Assembly (NCBI RefSeq): GCF_002836745.1 | Contig: NZ_PJAR01000044.1 | Span: forward strand, 124,001-188,000 | Source of the DNA: Glaciecola sp. 33A | GTDB taxonomy: Bacteria; Pseudomonadota; Gammaproteobacteria; Enterobacterales; Alteromonadaceae | DNA: 64,000 bases | Reading direction: 5' to 3' | Part shown: piece by piece, positions 43,943-52,639 of the stretch | Numbering within the stretch: position 1 is the stretch's first letter | Layout of the letters: every line of letters begins with the position of its first letter | Notes under the pieces: generated by a model | Database searches by the model: none | Seen by the model: the letters and a program-made list of their open reading frames with translations, nothing else | What the model was told of the DNA's origin: nothing | Made by a program: the position numbers and the translations under genes

Positions 43943-44584
43943 ATCGAAAAGTTCAATTTTTTTACAGTCAAATTTTTAAATTCGTTTTGCTTAGCATTTT
44001 TTCTCATTTTAATGAGCGGTTGTGCGACTCAACCGCCAACGCAAAAAGAAAATATTTGCGAGATATTTTATGAAAAACGTGACTGGTTTGATGCCGCCGC
44101 GGATATGCGTGAGAAATGGGGCGTGCCCATTCATGTGCCTATGGCGATGATGTACCAAGAAAGTTCATTTCGCCATGACGCATTGCCTCCCCGTGATTAC
44201 GTGCTCTTTGGCCTGATCCCGTGGGGAAGAGTGAGTTCAGCTTATGGATACTCTCAAGCTAAAACAATGACATGGGACGATTACAAAAGAGAAACTGGAC
44301 AGATGTTTGCTAGTAGAGAAGATTTTGACGATGCCATCGATTTTATGGGGTGGTTTATTAAGAAAACACATCAAATTAACAAGGTGTCTAAATGGGACGC
44401 TAATGCCCAATACCTTAACTATCATGAAGGTTGGGGTGGCTACAAACGTAAATCATATCGCAAGAAGCAATGGTTGATTGGTGTTGCTGAAAAAGTCGGT
44501 TCACGTTCAATACGCTATGCAACACAATTGAAAACCTGTGAAGAAGAACTAAACCAGAACTGGTTTATGCGACTCATATTTTAA
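43943..44584 (+). CDS. Lipoprotein, lytic transglycosylase-like
   Basis: The strong lipobox LMSGC (cysteine at 44018-44020) is preceded by an ideal signal sequence EKFNFFTVKFLNSFCLAFFLI. The in-frame codons back to the TAG at 43934 include no ATG, GTG or TTG. The only start-like codons are ATC 43943 (5 bases after GTAGG) and ATT; ATG 44012 would leave only three residues before the cysteine. I therefore place the start at ATC 43943 (213 residues), tentatively. The mature part has PMAMMYQESSFRHDA with a catalytic-type glutamate and GYSQAKTMTW, like lytic transglycosylases (SLT fold). It probably cleaves or binds peptidoglycan at the outer membrane. Confidence 0.72.
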   Translation: MEKFNFFTVKFLNSFCLAFFLILMSGCATQPPTQKENICEIFYEKRDWFDAAADMREKWGVPIHVPMAMMYQESSFRHDALPPRDYVLFGLIPWGRVSSAYGYSQAKTMTWDDYKRETGQMFASREDFDDAIDFMGWFIKKTHQINKVSKWDANAQYLNYHEGWGGYKRKSYRKKQWLIGVAEKVGSRSIRYATQLKTCEEELNQNWFMRLIF

Positions 44585-44639
44585 AAAATTGATCTAGCGC
44601 AATTAATTCCATTGAAAGACATTAGAGGCGGTTCAATTA

Positions 44640-44681
44640 TTGATCTCGATCACATCCGCAATGCCAATGCTTGACTATTAT
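44640..44681 (+). promoter_or_regulatory. FNR-type class II promoter
   Basis: TTGAT-CTCG-ATCAC (44640-44653) matches the FNR consensus TTGAT-N4-ATCAA at nine of ten positions. A -10 TATTAT lies at 44676-44681. With transcription starting near 44688, the FNR dyad is centred at about -41.5, the class II activation position. It drives the small membrane protein gene at 44714. Confidence 0.7.
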
Positions 44682-44713
44682 TGCCACATAAACACAAACC
44701 AATGAGGTAATTT

Positions 44714-44842
44714 ATGTTATCAATGATATTCGGCGACGCGGTAGTTTGGGGTTCTCTCCTTGGCATTTTAGTGATGCTAGTAATGAGTGCTTATTTTACT
44801 TATTTGTTCATTCACAACAGTTCACCTGACGAACACAAGTAA
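44714..44842 (+). CDS. 42-residue membrane protein, FNR-controlled
   Basis: ATG 44714 follows GAGGTAA and the frame ends at TAA 44842. The product, MLSMIFGDAVVWGSLLGI followed by a hydrophobic helix LVMLVMSAYFTYLFIH and a polar tail NSSPDEHK, is a single-span membrane protein. It resembles DUF3149-type small proteins in plan (short, FGD-x3-WGS start, one helix), but that match is by memory only. It is preceded by an FNR-type promoter, which suggests a function in low oxygen, for example as an accessory subunit of a respiratory complex. It ends 2 bases before the convergent smrB stop. Confidence 0.7.
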   Translation: MLSMIFGDAVVWGSLLGILVMLVMSAYFTYLFIHNSSPDEHK

Positions 44843-44844
44843 GC

Positions 44845-45432
44845 TCAATCGTATTTATCGTGCTCTTCACTTTGTTTTATGAGCACTAGTAATGCGCTAT
44901 TACCGCCCCATTCCAAGGTAGCTTGGTGGAAACCAGTCACATACGGGTGCTGCATTAACCAACTAGGTACTTTACGCTTTAGTGTGCCAGTGCCAATACC
45001 ATGCATAACACAAACGCACGAATAGTGCTTTTTGTGTGCCTCAAATAATAATGCCGCAATTTCGTTTTTTGCGGCTTCTGCGTTCAAGCCGTGTAAATCA
45101 GAGATAAGTTCAGGTGCTATTTCGCCATTTCTAAGCTGTCTGACTCGATCCGAGCGCTCACCTTCGGCAACGTATTTCAATGGTCCTGTGCTGCTAAAGC
45201 TGGCCTCAAAACCATCCGAAAACTCAAATAGTGCATTGGCTTTTTTGTCCGTCGCGGCGCTCGAAAACTGCCGCTGTTTCAATTGAACTATTCTGTCCTC
45301 TGGACTTAATTCATAACGATCGTGTTTGACGGGTTTTACGCCATCAAATAGGCTCGTAAATGAAATCTCATCTTCAGGACGGTCTTTGTTCGATAAATTT
45401 GAAGTTTTTTTCTTCATAAGTGCAGATAACAA
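44845..45432 (-). CDS. smrB: Ribosome rescue endonuclease SmrB
   Basis: This 195-residue protein has the Smr domain signature DLHGLNAEAAKNEIAALL (D-L-H-G, about residues 113-130) and CVMHGIGTGTLKRKVPSWLMQHPYV, ending in GGNSALLVLIK. SmrB cleaves mRNA at the boundary between collided ribosomes. The gene is divergent from prmB, which methylates ribosomal protein L3, the conserved order in gammaproteobacteria. The start could also be the internal ATG of MKKK at 45417. Confidence 0.93.
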   Translation of the reverse strand: MLSALMKKKTSNLSNKDRPEDEISFTSLFDGVKPVKHDRYELSPEDRIVQLKQRQFSSAATDKKANALFEFSDGFEASFSSTGPLKYVAEGERSDRVRQLRNGEIAPELISDLHGLNAEAAKNEIAALLFEAHKKHYSCVCVMHGIGTGTLKRKVPSWLMQHPYVTGFHQATLEWGGNSALLVLIKQSEEHDKYD

Positions 45433-45516
45433 GCGAATTTGATTGAATTTTTGCGTATTATATCAGGATTATGTCGATATTAAGTCAGTAATATCGCTAT
45501 TCCACTTAAGGATCCT

Positions 45517-46446
45517 GTGAATATACAACAACCATCTCATCCGCCAGAGCTAGTCACGATACTAGACTGGATCCGCTATTCTATTTCTGCATTTTATCAA
45601 GCCGGTATTTTTTTCGGCCATGGTACAGATAATGAATGGGATGAAGCCTCTAGTTTAGTTTTTCAAGCTATAAACTTACCCTTGGACATGCCTGCTGTGC
45701 GTCAAGAAGCCCTATATCAGGCTCACGTTACAGAAGCTGAAAAGCAACTTATGGCAGACTGGTTGCAACAGCGCGTAGAATTGCAAAAACCATTACCTTA
45801 CATAACAAATCAGGCTTGGTTTGCAGGTATGCCGTTTTACGTAGACGAGCGTGTGTTAATTCCACGTTCTCCAGTCGCTGAATTAATCCAGCAGGGCTTT
45901 AAGCCCTACTTAAATCACGAGCCGAAACGAATTCTTGATCTTTGTACTGGCGGAGGTTGCATTGCCATTGCTTTGGCTAATCAATTTCCCGAATCAATGG
46001 TCGATGCTGCCGATATCGATGCGGATGCGCTTGACGTTGCTTCGATGAATATTCATGAGTACCAATTAGAAGAGCAGGTAATTCCGTTGCTATCTGATTT
46101 GTTTATTGGCTTGAAAGGGGAGCGTTACGATCTGATTGTTTCTAATCCTCCCTACGTCGACGCCCACGATATGGCTGACTTGCCTGCCGAATTTCATCAT
46201 GAGCCAGCGCATGCCTTAGCAGCTGGAGATGATGGGTTGGATTTAGTCGAAATAATGTTGCAACAAGCCCCTGATTATATGACTGATGGTGCCTGGTTGT
46301 TTGTGGAGGTAGGTAACAGTGAAGTGCATATCGTTACTCGTTTTGCCGGCTTGCAGGTTAACTGGTGTGAGTTGTCTCAGGGTGGCAGTGGAATTTTTGC
46401 GATTCAAAAAGAGACGCTGATTACTTATTGGCGAGACAAACATTAA
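45517..46446 (+). CDS. prmB: Ribosomal protein L3 glutamine methyltransferase
   Basis: This 309-residue enzyme starts at GTG 45517 after AAGGA. It has an SAM-binding motif ILDLCTGGGCIAIALAN (about 140-156) and the catalytic NPPY (ISNPPYVDAHDM), the signature of N5-glutamine methyltransferases. It modifies Gln150 of L3 in the family's known members. It is followed by aroC, and the pair smrB/prmB-aroC is conserved. E. coli PrmB has 310 residues. Confidence 0.94.
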   Translation: MNIQQPSHPPELVTILDWIRYSISAFYQAGIFFGHGTDNEWDEASSLVFQAINLPLDMPAVRQEALYQAHVTEAEKQLMADWLQQRVELQKPLPYITNQAWFAGMPFYVDERVLIPRSPVAELIQQGFKPYLNHEPKRILDLCTGGGCIAIALANQFPESMVDAADIDADALDVASMNIHEYQLEEQVIPLLSDLFIGLKGERYDLIVSNPPYVDAHDMADLPAEFHHEPAHALAAGDDGLDLVEIMLQQAPDYMTDGAWLFVEVGNSEVHIVTRFAGLQVNWCELSQGGSGIFAIQKETLITYWRDKH

Positions 46447-46572
46447 ATACAGCGTGAATACTGTTGAAATGCAGAGTTGACAGTGATATCCAGTGAACGA
46501 TATCAGCAAACTTCTTGAAATAATCACACTACATTGAAAAAGTATTAGCTAAAGAAATAAGGAAAGAACAAC

Positions 46573-47670
46573 ATGTCTGGGAACACAATAGGTAAGCTAT
46601 TTACGGTGACAACCTTTGGAGAGAGTCATGGTATTGCCATCGGTGGCGTGGTCGATGGTTGCCCTCCGGGACTCGCATTAAATGAAGCCGATTTGCAGGG
46701 CGATTTGGATCGCCGTAAGCCAGGAACATCCAGATACACAACCGCTCGTAGAGAAGATGATGAAGTTAAAATTCTCAGTGGTGTTTTTGAAGGTAAGTCG
46801 ACTGGGACAAGTATTGGTTTATTAATTAATAATAAAGACCAACGTAGTCAAGATTACTCGAAAATTAAAGACTCATTTCGTCCAGGTCATGCTGATTATA
46901 CTTACCAGCAAAAATTTGGTTTTAGAGACTATCGTGGTGGAGGTCGTTCATCGGCCCGTGAAACTGCTGTGCGTGTCGCAGCAGGTGGCATCGCTAAAAA
47001 GTATCTTAAACAACAATACGGCATTGAAGTACGCGGTTACCTTAGTCAATTAGGTCCAATTGCGGTTGATAAAGTGGACCATAGTGTCACTAATACTAAT
47101 CCTTTCTTCTGTCCGGATGAATCCAAGTTAGAAGCACTAGATGCGTATATGCGCGACTTAAAGAAGGAAGGCAACTCGATAGGTGCGAAAGTAAGCGTAA
47201 GTGCTATAAACGTGCCTGTGGGTTTAGGAGAGCCCGTTTTTGATCGTCTTGATGCTGATATCGCCCATGCAATGATGGGAATTAATGCAGTCAAAGGTGT
47301 TGAGATCGGTGACGGTTTCGACGTAGTCAATCAAAAAGGAACTGAGCATCGAGACGAAATGTCGCCTGAGGGATTTCATACTAACCACGCTGGCGGCATT
47401 CTAGGTGGGATTTCTAGTGGTCAAGAAATTATAGTCCACATGGCGCTGAAACCCACTTCTAGCATCAGTATTTCAGGCGAATCGGTGGATATTAATGGTC
47501 AAGCTGATGAGGTTATTACAAAAGGTCGTCACGACCCTTGTGTTGGCATTCGGGCTGTGCCGATAGCGGAAGCCATGTTAGCCATTGTATTAATGGATCA
47601 TTTGCTTAGGCATCGAGCTCAAAATAGTCTAGTCAACTCAGTAACGCCAATTATTCCCGCGCAGCGTTAA
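46573..47670 (+). CDS. aroC: Chorismate synthase
   Basis: This 365-residue enzyme (E. coli AroC 361) begins [20 protein letters not shown], the first family signature. [24 protein letters not shown] (about residues 124-147) and VRLDHDPCVG-like [16 protein letters not shown] near the C-terminus complete the set. It makes chorismate from 5-enolpyruvylshikimate-3-phosphate using reduced FMN, the last common step of aromatic amino-acid synthesis. The preceding gene ends 126 bases upstream. Confidence 0.96.
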   Translation: MSGNTIGKLFTVTTFGESHGIAIGGVVDGCPPGLALNEADLQGDLDRRKPGTSRYTTARREDDEVKILSGVFEGKSTGTSIGLLINNKDQRSQDYSKIKDSFRPGHADYTYQQKFGFRDYRGGGRSSARETAVRVAAGGIAKKYLKQQYGIEVRGYLSQLGPIAVDKVDHSVTNTNPFFCPDESKLEALDAYMRDLKKEGNSIGAKVSVSAINVPVGLGEPVFDRLDADIAHAMMGINAVKGVEIGDGFDVVNQKGTEHRDEMSPEGFHTNHAGGILGGISSGQEIIVHMALKPTSSISISGESVDINGQADEVITKGRHDPCVGIRAVPIAEAMLAIVLMDHLLRHRAQNSLVNSVTPIIPAQR

Positions 47671-47752
47671 CTGCCAACATGACCGTTACTATTGGTTGTG
47701 TAGGTTGTCGGCTGTGTTTACTGAGCACCACTTTGTGAAAAGGGCATAAGTC

Positions 47753-48976
47753 TTGCTATTGTCAAAACTGATTACGACGAGAAGTAAGGCGGCGCTGTCG
47801 AGCCCTGCAAACTTAGGGCTTCTTTCTCTCACTTATTTCTTCTATTTCGGCCAATTGGGCGTTATTACTCCTTTTGCTGGGGTCTTCCTTGATGGGCGTG
47901 GATTCAGTTCACAGGAGATAGGCAGTTTACTCGCCATTATTACACTGACGCGAGTATTAGGGCCGAACTTATGGGCCGCGGTCGCAGATAAAACGGGGCG
48001 AGGAGCTGATATTGTTCGCTTTGGTTGCTTGCTTGCATTCATTACCTTTACTGCCGTTTATTTCTCATTCAGTTTTTGGGCGCTAACCTTTAGTTTTGGG
48101 ATCATGATGATGTTTTGGACAGCTGTGTTGCCGCAGCTTGAAGTCATCACGGTGAATGCCACAAAAGAAAGCAAAGGTGGTTATGGTGCTGTGCGCTTAT
48201 GGGGCAGCATCGGTTTTATTGTCTTGAGCTTAATTATTGGTTTTCTACTCGATTACTTCACGACAGAAGTGATTATTTATACTGCTAGTTTTTGTTTATT
48301 TGCGCTATATATCAGCTCACTCTTCATTGCCTCACCTCAAGTCGTACCCAAACATGAGCGTGTGGTTGTCAACGAGTGGTATAAAGTCCGTCGTTTAGTT
48401 TTTATTGCTTTTATTATTTCTGCTATTTTTTTACAAATTAGTTTTGGCTCGTATTATAGTTTTTTCGCGCTTTATATGGGACAACTTGATTATTCGGGTA
48501 AACAAACAGGCTTATTTATTGCTGTTGGTGTATTATCCGAAATTGGTATTTTTATTATTGCCTCAAGACTAATCGCAAGGTTTGGGGTCAAGTGGATGCT
48601 GATATCCTCAATGTTATTGACGTCTATCAGATGGCTTTGCTTAGCGTTAATCCCTGAATTTACGAGCGTAATAATCTTTAGTCAAACACTGCATGCGTTT
48701 AGCTTCGGTATGACGCATGCGACCTCGGTGCATTTTCTACATACCTATTTTGCCAGTGGCTTTCAAAGTAGAGCGCAAGCACTGTATGTCAGTATCGCCT
48801 TCGGTATCGGTGGTGCATTGGGTAGTTTTATTGCTGGAAATACCTGGATGCAAGGTACAGGCGCTGAGAAAAGCTTTTTAATATCAGCAAGTTTTGCTTT
48901 TATTGGCGCTTTCGCATTACTTTTAGTTAGCAGTTCTGCTTTTTCTAGGCAAAAAACGTTATTAGAAAAACACTAA
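47753..48976 (+). CDS. MFS transporter, HcaT-like
   Basis: This 407-residue protein has twelve predicted membrane helices. Its segments FFYFGQLGVITPFAGVFLDGRGFSSQEIGSLLAI and GAVRLWGSIGFIVLSLIIGFLLDYF match the HcaT/LacY-like permease group (RLWGSIGF). The start is TTG 47753 with AGGG 8 bases upstream; no ATG is in a suitable place. The substrate cannot be read; HcaT carries phenylpropionate, but no catabolic gene is nearby. The downstream propeller-like gene begins 13 bases later and may be cotranscribed. Confidence 0.82.
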   Translation: MLLSKLITTRSKAALSSPANLGLLSLTYFFYFGQLGVITPFAGVFLDGRGFSSQEIGSLLAIITLTRVLGPNLWAAVADKTGRGADIVRFGCLLAFITFTAVYFSFSFWALTFSFGIMMMFWTAVLPQLEVITVNATKESKGGYGAVRLWGSIGFIVLSLIIGFLLDYFTTEVIIYTASFCLFALYISSLFIASPQVVPKHERVVVNEWYKVRRLVFIAFIISAIFLQISFGSYYSFFALYMGQLDYSGKQTGLFIAVGVLSEIGIFIIASRLIARFGVKWMLISSMLLTSIRWLCLALIPEFTSVIIFSQTLHAFSFGMTHATSVHFLHTYFASGFQSRAQALYVSIAFGIGGALGSFIAGNTWMQGTGAEKSFLISASFAFIGAFALLLVSSSAFSRQKTLLEKH

Positions 48977-48989
48977 AAAGGGTAAGTAA

Positions 48990-49952
48990 ATGGTCAAAAT
49001 AACGCAATTGGTTAAGTTCTCAATATCATTAGTGCTTATTTTTTCGGTAGCATTTTTTACATCAGCTCAATCAGAATCCGATATTATGACTGCGTCTGTT
49101 AGTTATGAGGACAGTCTTTCTGAAGCCACTGCGGGACAGCCTTCACCTAAAATAATCAAGTTGAGCAACTTTCAAAAAATAACGGATTCACCTAGTTATA
49201 CCAATCAGCCTTACTTCATTAATGGCGACACTGCGTTGGCCTACACCCAGATGATCACGAGCGAGAATACCAGCCAAACAGATATCTTTATATATGACTT
49301 TGCTACTCAGTCTTCAACAAACTTAAGTAATTCGCCGACCAGTGAATATAGCCCAACACCGACACCTGAGGGTAAAGGACTTTCAGTAATAAGAGTTAAT
49401 AGTCAAGGAAAACAACAGCTTTGGTATTTGCAGTTGGGTAATGGGAAAGCCAAAATAAACTTATTACCTGCTGTTGAACCGGTTGGTTATCATGTCTGGG
49501 ATGGTGCAAAAAAAGTGCTTCTATTTGTTTTAGGTGAACCGCAAACGCTGCGCTCAGCCAGTATTAATAAACCAACTGAGCAGGGCACAGTGCTCGATAT
49601 CAATATAGGGCCGAGCTTATGGTCAATACCCGATTCAAACTTGTTTAGTTATAGTAAAAAAATTGATGAAACGACATGGCAACTGCGCTCAGTTGATACT
49701 AAAAAGAAAACCACGGCTGCATTGGTCAACATGCCGGTGGATAGTTACTACTACGCGTGGTCACCAGAAGGTTATGCGGTGACTGCGGTGGAGAATAAAT
49801 TGTATCAATGGCATTACACCAGTGCTATTAAAACGTGGACGGAATTCGCTGACCTTAGTACACAATGCCCTGCCGGTATAAGTCGTTTAAGCTTTTCTGA
49901 AAAAGGTGACAAAATTGCATTGGTTTGCAATCACCTGACGGCATCACAGTAA
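48990..49952 (+). CDS. Periplasmic beta-propeller-like protein
   Basis: This 320-residue protein has a signal peptide (SISLVLIFSVAFFTSAQS, about 11-28). The mature part has repeated short strands such as TNQPYFINGDTALAYTQM, IFIYDFATQSSTNLSNSPTSEYSPTPTPEGKG, and PAGISRLSFSEKGDKIALVC, the pattern of a TolB/WD40-like (PD40) propeller. No enzymatic motif was seen. It lies directly after the MFS gene and before a terminator. Function unknown. Confidence 0.65.
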   Translation: MVKITQLVKFSISLVLIFSVAFFTSAQSESDIMTASVSYEDSLSEATAGQPSPKIIKLSNFQKITDSPSYTNQPYFINGDTALAYTQMITSENTSQTDIFIYDFATQSSTNLSNSPTSEYSPTPTPEGKGLSVIRVNSQGKQQLWYLQLGNGKAKINLLPAVEPVGYHVWDGAKKVLLFVLGEPQTLRSASINKPTEQGTVLDINIGPSLWSIPDSNLFSYSKKIDETTWQLRSVDTKKKTTAALVNMPVDSYYYAWSPEGYAVTAVENKLYQWHYTSAIKTWTEFADLSTQCPAGISRLSFSEKGDKIALVCNHLTASQ

Positions 49953-50056
49953 ATACAAAGAGTGGGTATTGGATTTGACGCTGACATTAAATAAGGTGGC
50001 CTATAAATTGGCTTAATCGACTGCTTTCACTTTATAACAAATAGTAAGTTTCAGAT

Positions 50057-50087
50057 AAAAAAACCACCAATCAATGGTGGTTTTTTG
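50057..50087. terminator. Bidirectional terminator
   Basis: The stem AAAAAACCACCA / TGGTGGTTTTTT has an ATCAA loop. It can end both the propeller-like gene and the leftward sodB transcript. Confidence 0.9.
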
Positions 50088-50141
50088 TTTGCTACAATCT
50101 ATCTTCAGAATAACTTTATAAATTATTCTTCGTACGCTAAT

Positions 50142-50723
50142 TTAAGCGAAGTTACTAGACGCGAAGTCCCAGTTAGCAAGCGCCCAATATGCGACCAAGT
50201 AATTTGGACGTACATTGCGATAGTCAATGTAATAAGCGTGTTCCCACAAGTCACAGGTTAATAGTGGGGTAGTACCCTCTTGAGTCAGAGGATTATCAGC
50301 ATTACTGGTGTTCACAATATCTAAACTACCGTCAGCTAATTTTACTAACCAAGTCCAGCTTGAACCAAAGTTGTTTACTGCTTTGTCATTGAACGCCGTT
50401 TTAAAGTCCGCAAATGAACCCCATTTAGCGTTGATTGCATCAGCTAGTGCACCCTTTGCTTCGCCGCCGCCATTTGGGCTTAAGCTATTCCAATAAAAAG
50501 TATGGTTCCAGATTTGAGCAGCATTATTAAAAACACCGCCATCTGAATTTTTGATAATTTCTTCAAGTGACTTAGTTGCCAATTCAGTACCTTCAACTAG
50601 GCCATTTAATTTAGTAACGTAGGTCGCGTGATGCTTGCCATAATGAAACTCTAATGTTTCTGCAGAAATATGCGGTTCTAGAGCATTTTTCTCATAAGGT
50701 AATGCAGGTAATTCAAAAGCCAT
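50142..50723 (-). CDS. sodB: Iron superoxide dismutase
   Basis: This 193-residue enzyme (E. coli SodB 193) has metal ligands H27 (FHYGKHH), H74 (IWNHTFYW), D158 and H162 ([12 protein letters not shown]). Q70 in NNAAQIWNH marks the iron rather than the manganese form. It dismutates superoxide in the cytoplasm. It is divergent from grxD, the usual sodB/grxD pair in gammaproteobacteria. The start is ATG 50723. Confidence 0.96.
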   Translation of the reverse strand: MAFELPALPYEKNALEPHISAETLEFHYGKHHATYVTKLNGLVEGTELATKSLEEIIKNSDGGVFNNAAQIWNHTFYWNSLSPNGGGEAKGALADAINAKWGSFADFKTAFNDKAVNNFGSSWTWLVKLADGSLDIVNTSNADNPLTQEGTTPLLTCDLWEHAYYIDYRNVRPNYLVAYWALANWDFASSNFA

Positions 50724-51075
50724 GGTTTTCTCCGTTGTGGGTCAGTGTGTTAATATCGAACTTACAGGCCAATATTTGATAAGCCTGTGCTGAAATAACA
50801 AACAAGCGCATTGATTCACACTGTTTGTTTTTCCTTTTTCATGTTTATGTTATTGGGGCTATTATAGTAAACCCAAGAATAAACGTTAATATATTAATTA
50901 ATAAGGTATAACTAATTCGACAAAATATGAAAAGAAGATCATTTTTTACTGTTTTTTCGTTCTATTATTATTAATATGACGCGATTAAGAATTATGGGTT
51001 GTTTTATTAAAGATAAACCGCATATCTTGTCTTATAATACGCGTAGCATTTACATCTCTACATAAAGGTTATCCA
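50724..51075. promoter_or_regulatory. sodB/grxD intergenic region
   Basis: This 352-bp AT-rich divergent region holds no gene. A -10 TATAAT for grxD is visible at 51033-51038, but without a good -35. An inverted AAACA/TGTTT pair occurs near 50800-50830. No confident Fur or IscR site was found. Confidence 0.45.
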
Positions 51076-51411
51076 ATGGAAACAATAGATAAAATTAAAG
51101 AACAAATTGCCGAGCATCCAATCTTGCTTTATATGAAAGGCTCACCTAAGTTGCCAAGTTGTGGTTTTTCAGCTCAGTCGGTTCAGGCGCTAATGAATTG
51201 TGGCGAGCAATTCGCTTACGTTGATATACTGTTAAATCCAGATATTCGAAGTGAATTACCTAAGTTTGCAGATTGGCCGACCTTCCCACAACTCTGGATA
51301 AAAGGCGAATTGATCGGCGGTTGTGACATTATTTTAGAGATGTTTCAGCAAGGCGAACTTCAACCATTATTAAAAGAAGCAGCGTTGAGTTCGGAAGACG
51401 AAGCGAAATAA
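51076..51411 (+). CDS. grxD: Monothiol glutaredoxin, Grx4
   Basis: This 111-residue protein has the CGFS active site at residues 29-32 (LPSCGFSAQSVQAL), then WPTFPQLWIKGELIGGCDIILEM, the Grx4 signature. It binds a [2Fe-2S] cluster with glutathione and works in iron-sulfur delivery. It needs the glutathione made through gshA. A terminator follows. The length matches E. coli GrxD (115). Confidence 0.95.
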   Translation: METIDKIKEQIAEHPILLYMKGSPKLPSCGFSAQSVQALMNCGEQFAYVDILLNPDIRSELPKFADWPTFPQLWIKGELIGGCDIILEMFQQGELQPLLKEAALSSEDEAK

Positions 51412-51440
51412 ATGCTTAACACTGTAGTCAATTATAGTGA

Positions 51441-51472
51441 CATAAAAAAGCCTCATTTCTGAGGCTTTTTTA
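51441..51472. terminator. Bidirectional terminator after grxD
   Basis: The stem AAAAAAGCCTCA / TGAGGCTTTTTT with a short TTTC loop serves grxD; the A-run also allows termination of the leftward bfd transcript. Confidence 0.9.
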
Positions 51473-51520
51473 TTGAGTTTAATTTTTGAGGCTGTTAGAT
51501 AATTGCGCGCAGCTAGGAAG

Positions 51521-51715
51521 TTAACCAACATCCCTAAATAAAGTCTCGTCCATAATCGTGTTATCGATAATTTGTTGCGCTGATTCAATGCATTTTCCGC
51601 ACTGACTGCCTAATGTCATGATTTTTCTTAATTCGCGTGTATTACCTACGCCATGTGTTTCCACTGCCTTTTTAATTTGCTTATCAGTAATGCCATAGCA
51701 CATACAAACGAACAT
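51521..51715 (-). CDS. bfd: Bacterioferritin-associated ferredoxin
   Basis: The start was set at ATG 51715 (64 residues, like E. coli Bfd); a GTG three codons earlier is in frame. The four cluster cysteines follow the Bfd pattern: C4-M-C6 near the N-terminus and C-GK-C (GSQCGKCIESA). It reduces the haem iron of bacterioferritin to release stored iron when iron is short. A Fur-box-like sequence lies just upstream, fitting its known iron control. Confidence 0.93.
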   Translation of the reverse strand: MFVCMCYGITDKQIKKAVETHGVGNTRELRKIMTLGSQCGKCIESAQQIIDNTIMDETLFRDVG

Positions 51716-51738
51716 CAAGACCACCTATTTATTAATAT

Positions 51739-51757
51739 GCGAATGATAATAGTTGGC
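51739..51757 (-). promoter_or_regulatory. Fur box upstream of bfd
   Basis: The 19 bases contain AATGATAAT exactly as in the Fur consensus GATAATGATAATCATTATC and match it at about 13 of 19 positions overall. The site is 24-42 bases before the bfd start on the minus strand, suited to repression by iron-loaded Fur. Confidence 0.75.
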
Positions 51758-51785
51758 ATTTAGATTAATTGCAAGCTTTTTGCGA

Positions 51786-52427
51786 TTAATTCTCAATTAG
51801 ATTCGGAAGAGGCCAACCCCCTAAACTCTTATAGCGGTTAACAATAAAACAGAATAATTCTGCAGTACGCTCGGTGTCGTACAGCGCTGAATGTGCTTCA
51901 GACTGATTAAATGGAATGCCAGCAGCTTGGCATGCTTTAATCAGCACTGTTTGGCCTAACGCAAGCGCTGATAGCGATGTAGTATCAAATGATACAAATG
52001 GATGAAAAGGGGTGCGTTTAATATCGTGTCTGGTTATCGCCGCATTAACAAAACCTTGATCAAAGCTTGCGTTGTGGGCGACAATTACCGAACGCTGACA
52101 ATCTGCTTCCTTTTGGTATTTTCTAACATGCTGACATAAGTTTTTGAATACAGTGTTTTCATCCAATGCACCGCGCAGTGCACAAAACGGGTCTATACCA
52201 TTGAAGTCAATCGCCGCTTGTTCAATATTCGCGCCCTCGAATGGTTGCACGTGCTCATGAAACGTCGTGTGAGGAACAACGTCGCCGTTTTCATCGAGTT
52301 TTAAGGTAACTGCGGCAATCTCTAAAAGGGCATCTGTATTGGCATTGAAGCCCGCTGTTTCAACATCGATGATCACAGGAAAGTAGCCGCGAAATCTATC
52401 TTTAAGTGCAGGTTTTGTTATTGTCAT
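51786..52427 (-). CDS. rnt: Ribonuclease T
   Basis: This 213-residue DEDDh exonuclease (E. coli RNase T 215) begins with Exo [14 protein letters not shown] (D and E in D-V-E), then the GIDPF segment, [14 protein letters not shown] (Exo II) and [14 protein letters not shown] (Exo III). It trims tRNA and stable RNA 3' ends. It is divergent from motY, the same neighbour as in Vibrio. The start is ATG 52427. Confidence 0.95.
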   Translation of the reverse strand: MTITKPALKDRFRGYFPVIIDVETAGFNANTDALLEIAAVTLKLDENGDVVPHTTFHEHVQPFEGANIEQAAIDFNGIDPFCALRGALDENTVFKNLCQHVRKYQKEADCQRSVIVAHNASFDQGFVNAAITRHDIKRTPFHPFVSFDTTSLSALALGQTVLIKACQAAGIPFNQSEAHSALYDTERTAELFCFIVNRYKSLGGWPLPNLIEN

Positions 52428-52639
52428 GACGTGGTCAGAAATCCTTAATTAGGTACTATTGCAATTGATGTAAATGCTCAAGAAAAAATGGTATGTAAAA
52501 ACACTAGCAAAAGACTAATCGGTCGAGATGTTCTTTACAAACGTGAGTGCAAGGATATTACCGCTGATTTCACTGCAATTCTAAACATTTTATCAAAATT
52601 GTCGATACCTTATCTATGTTCTCGGAGATTGAATCTAGC

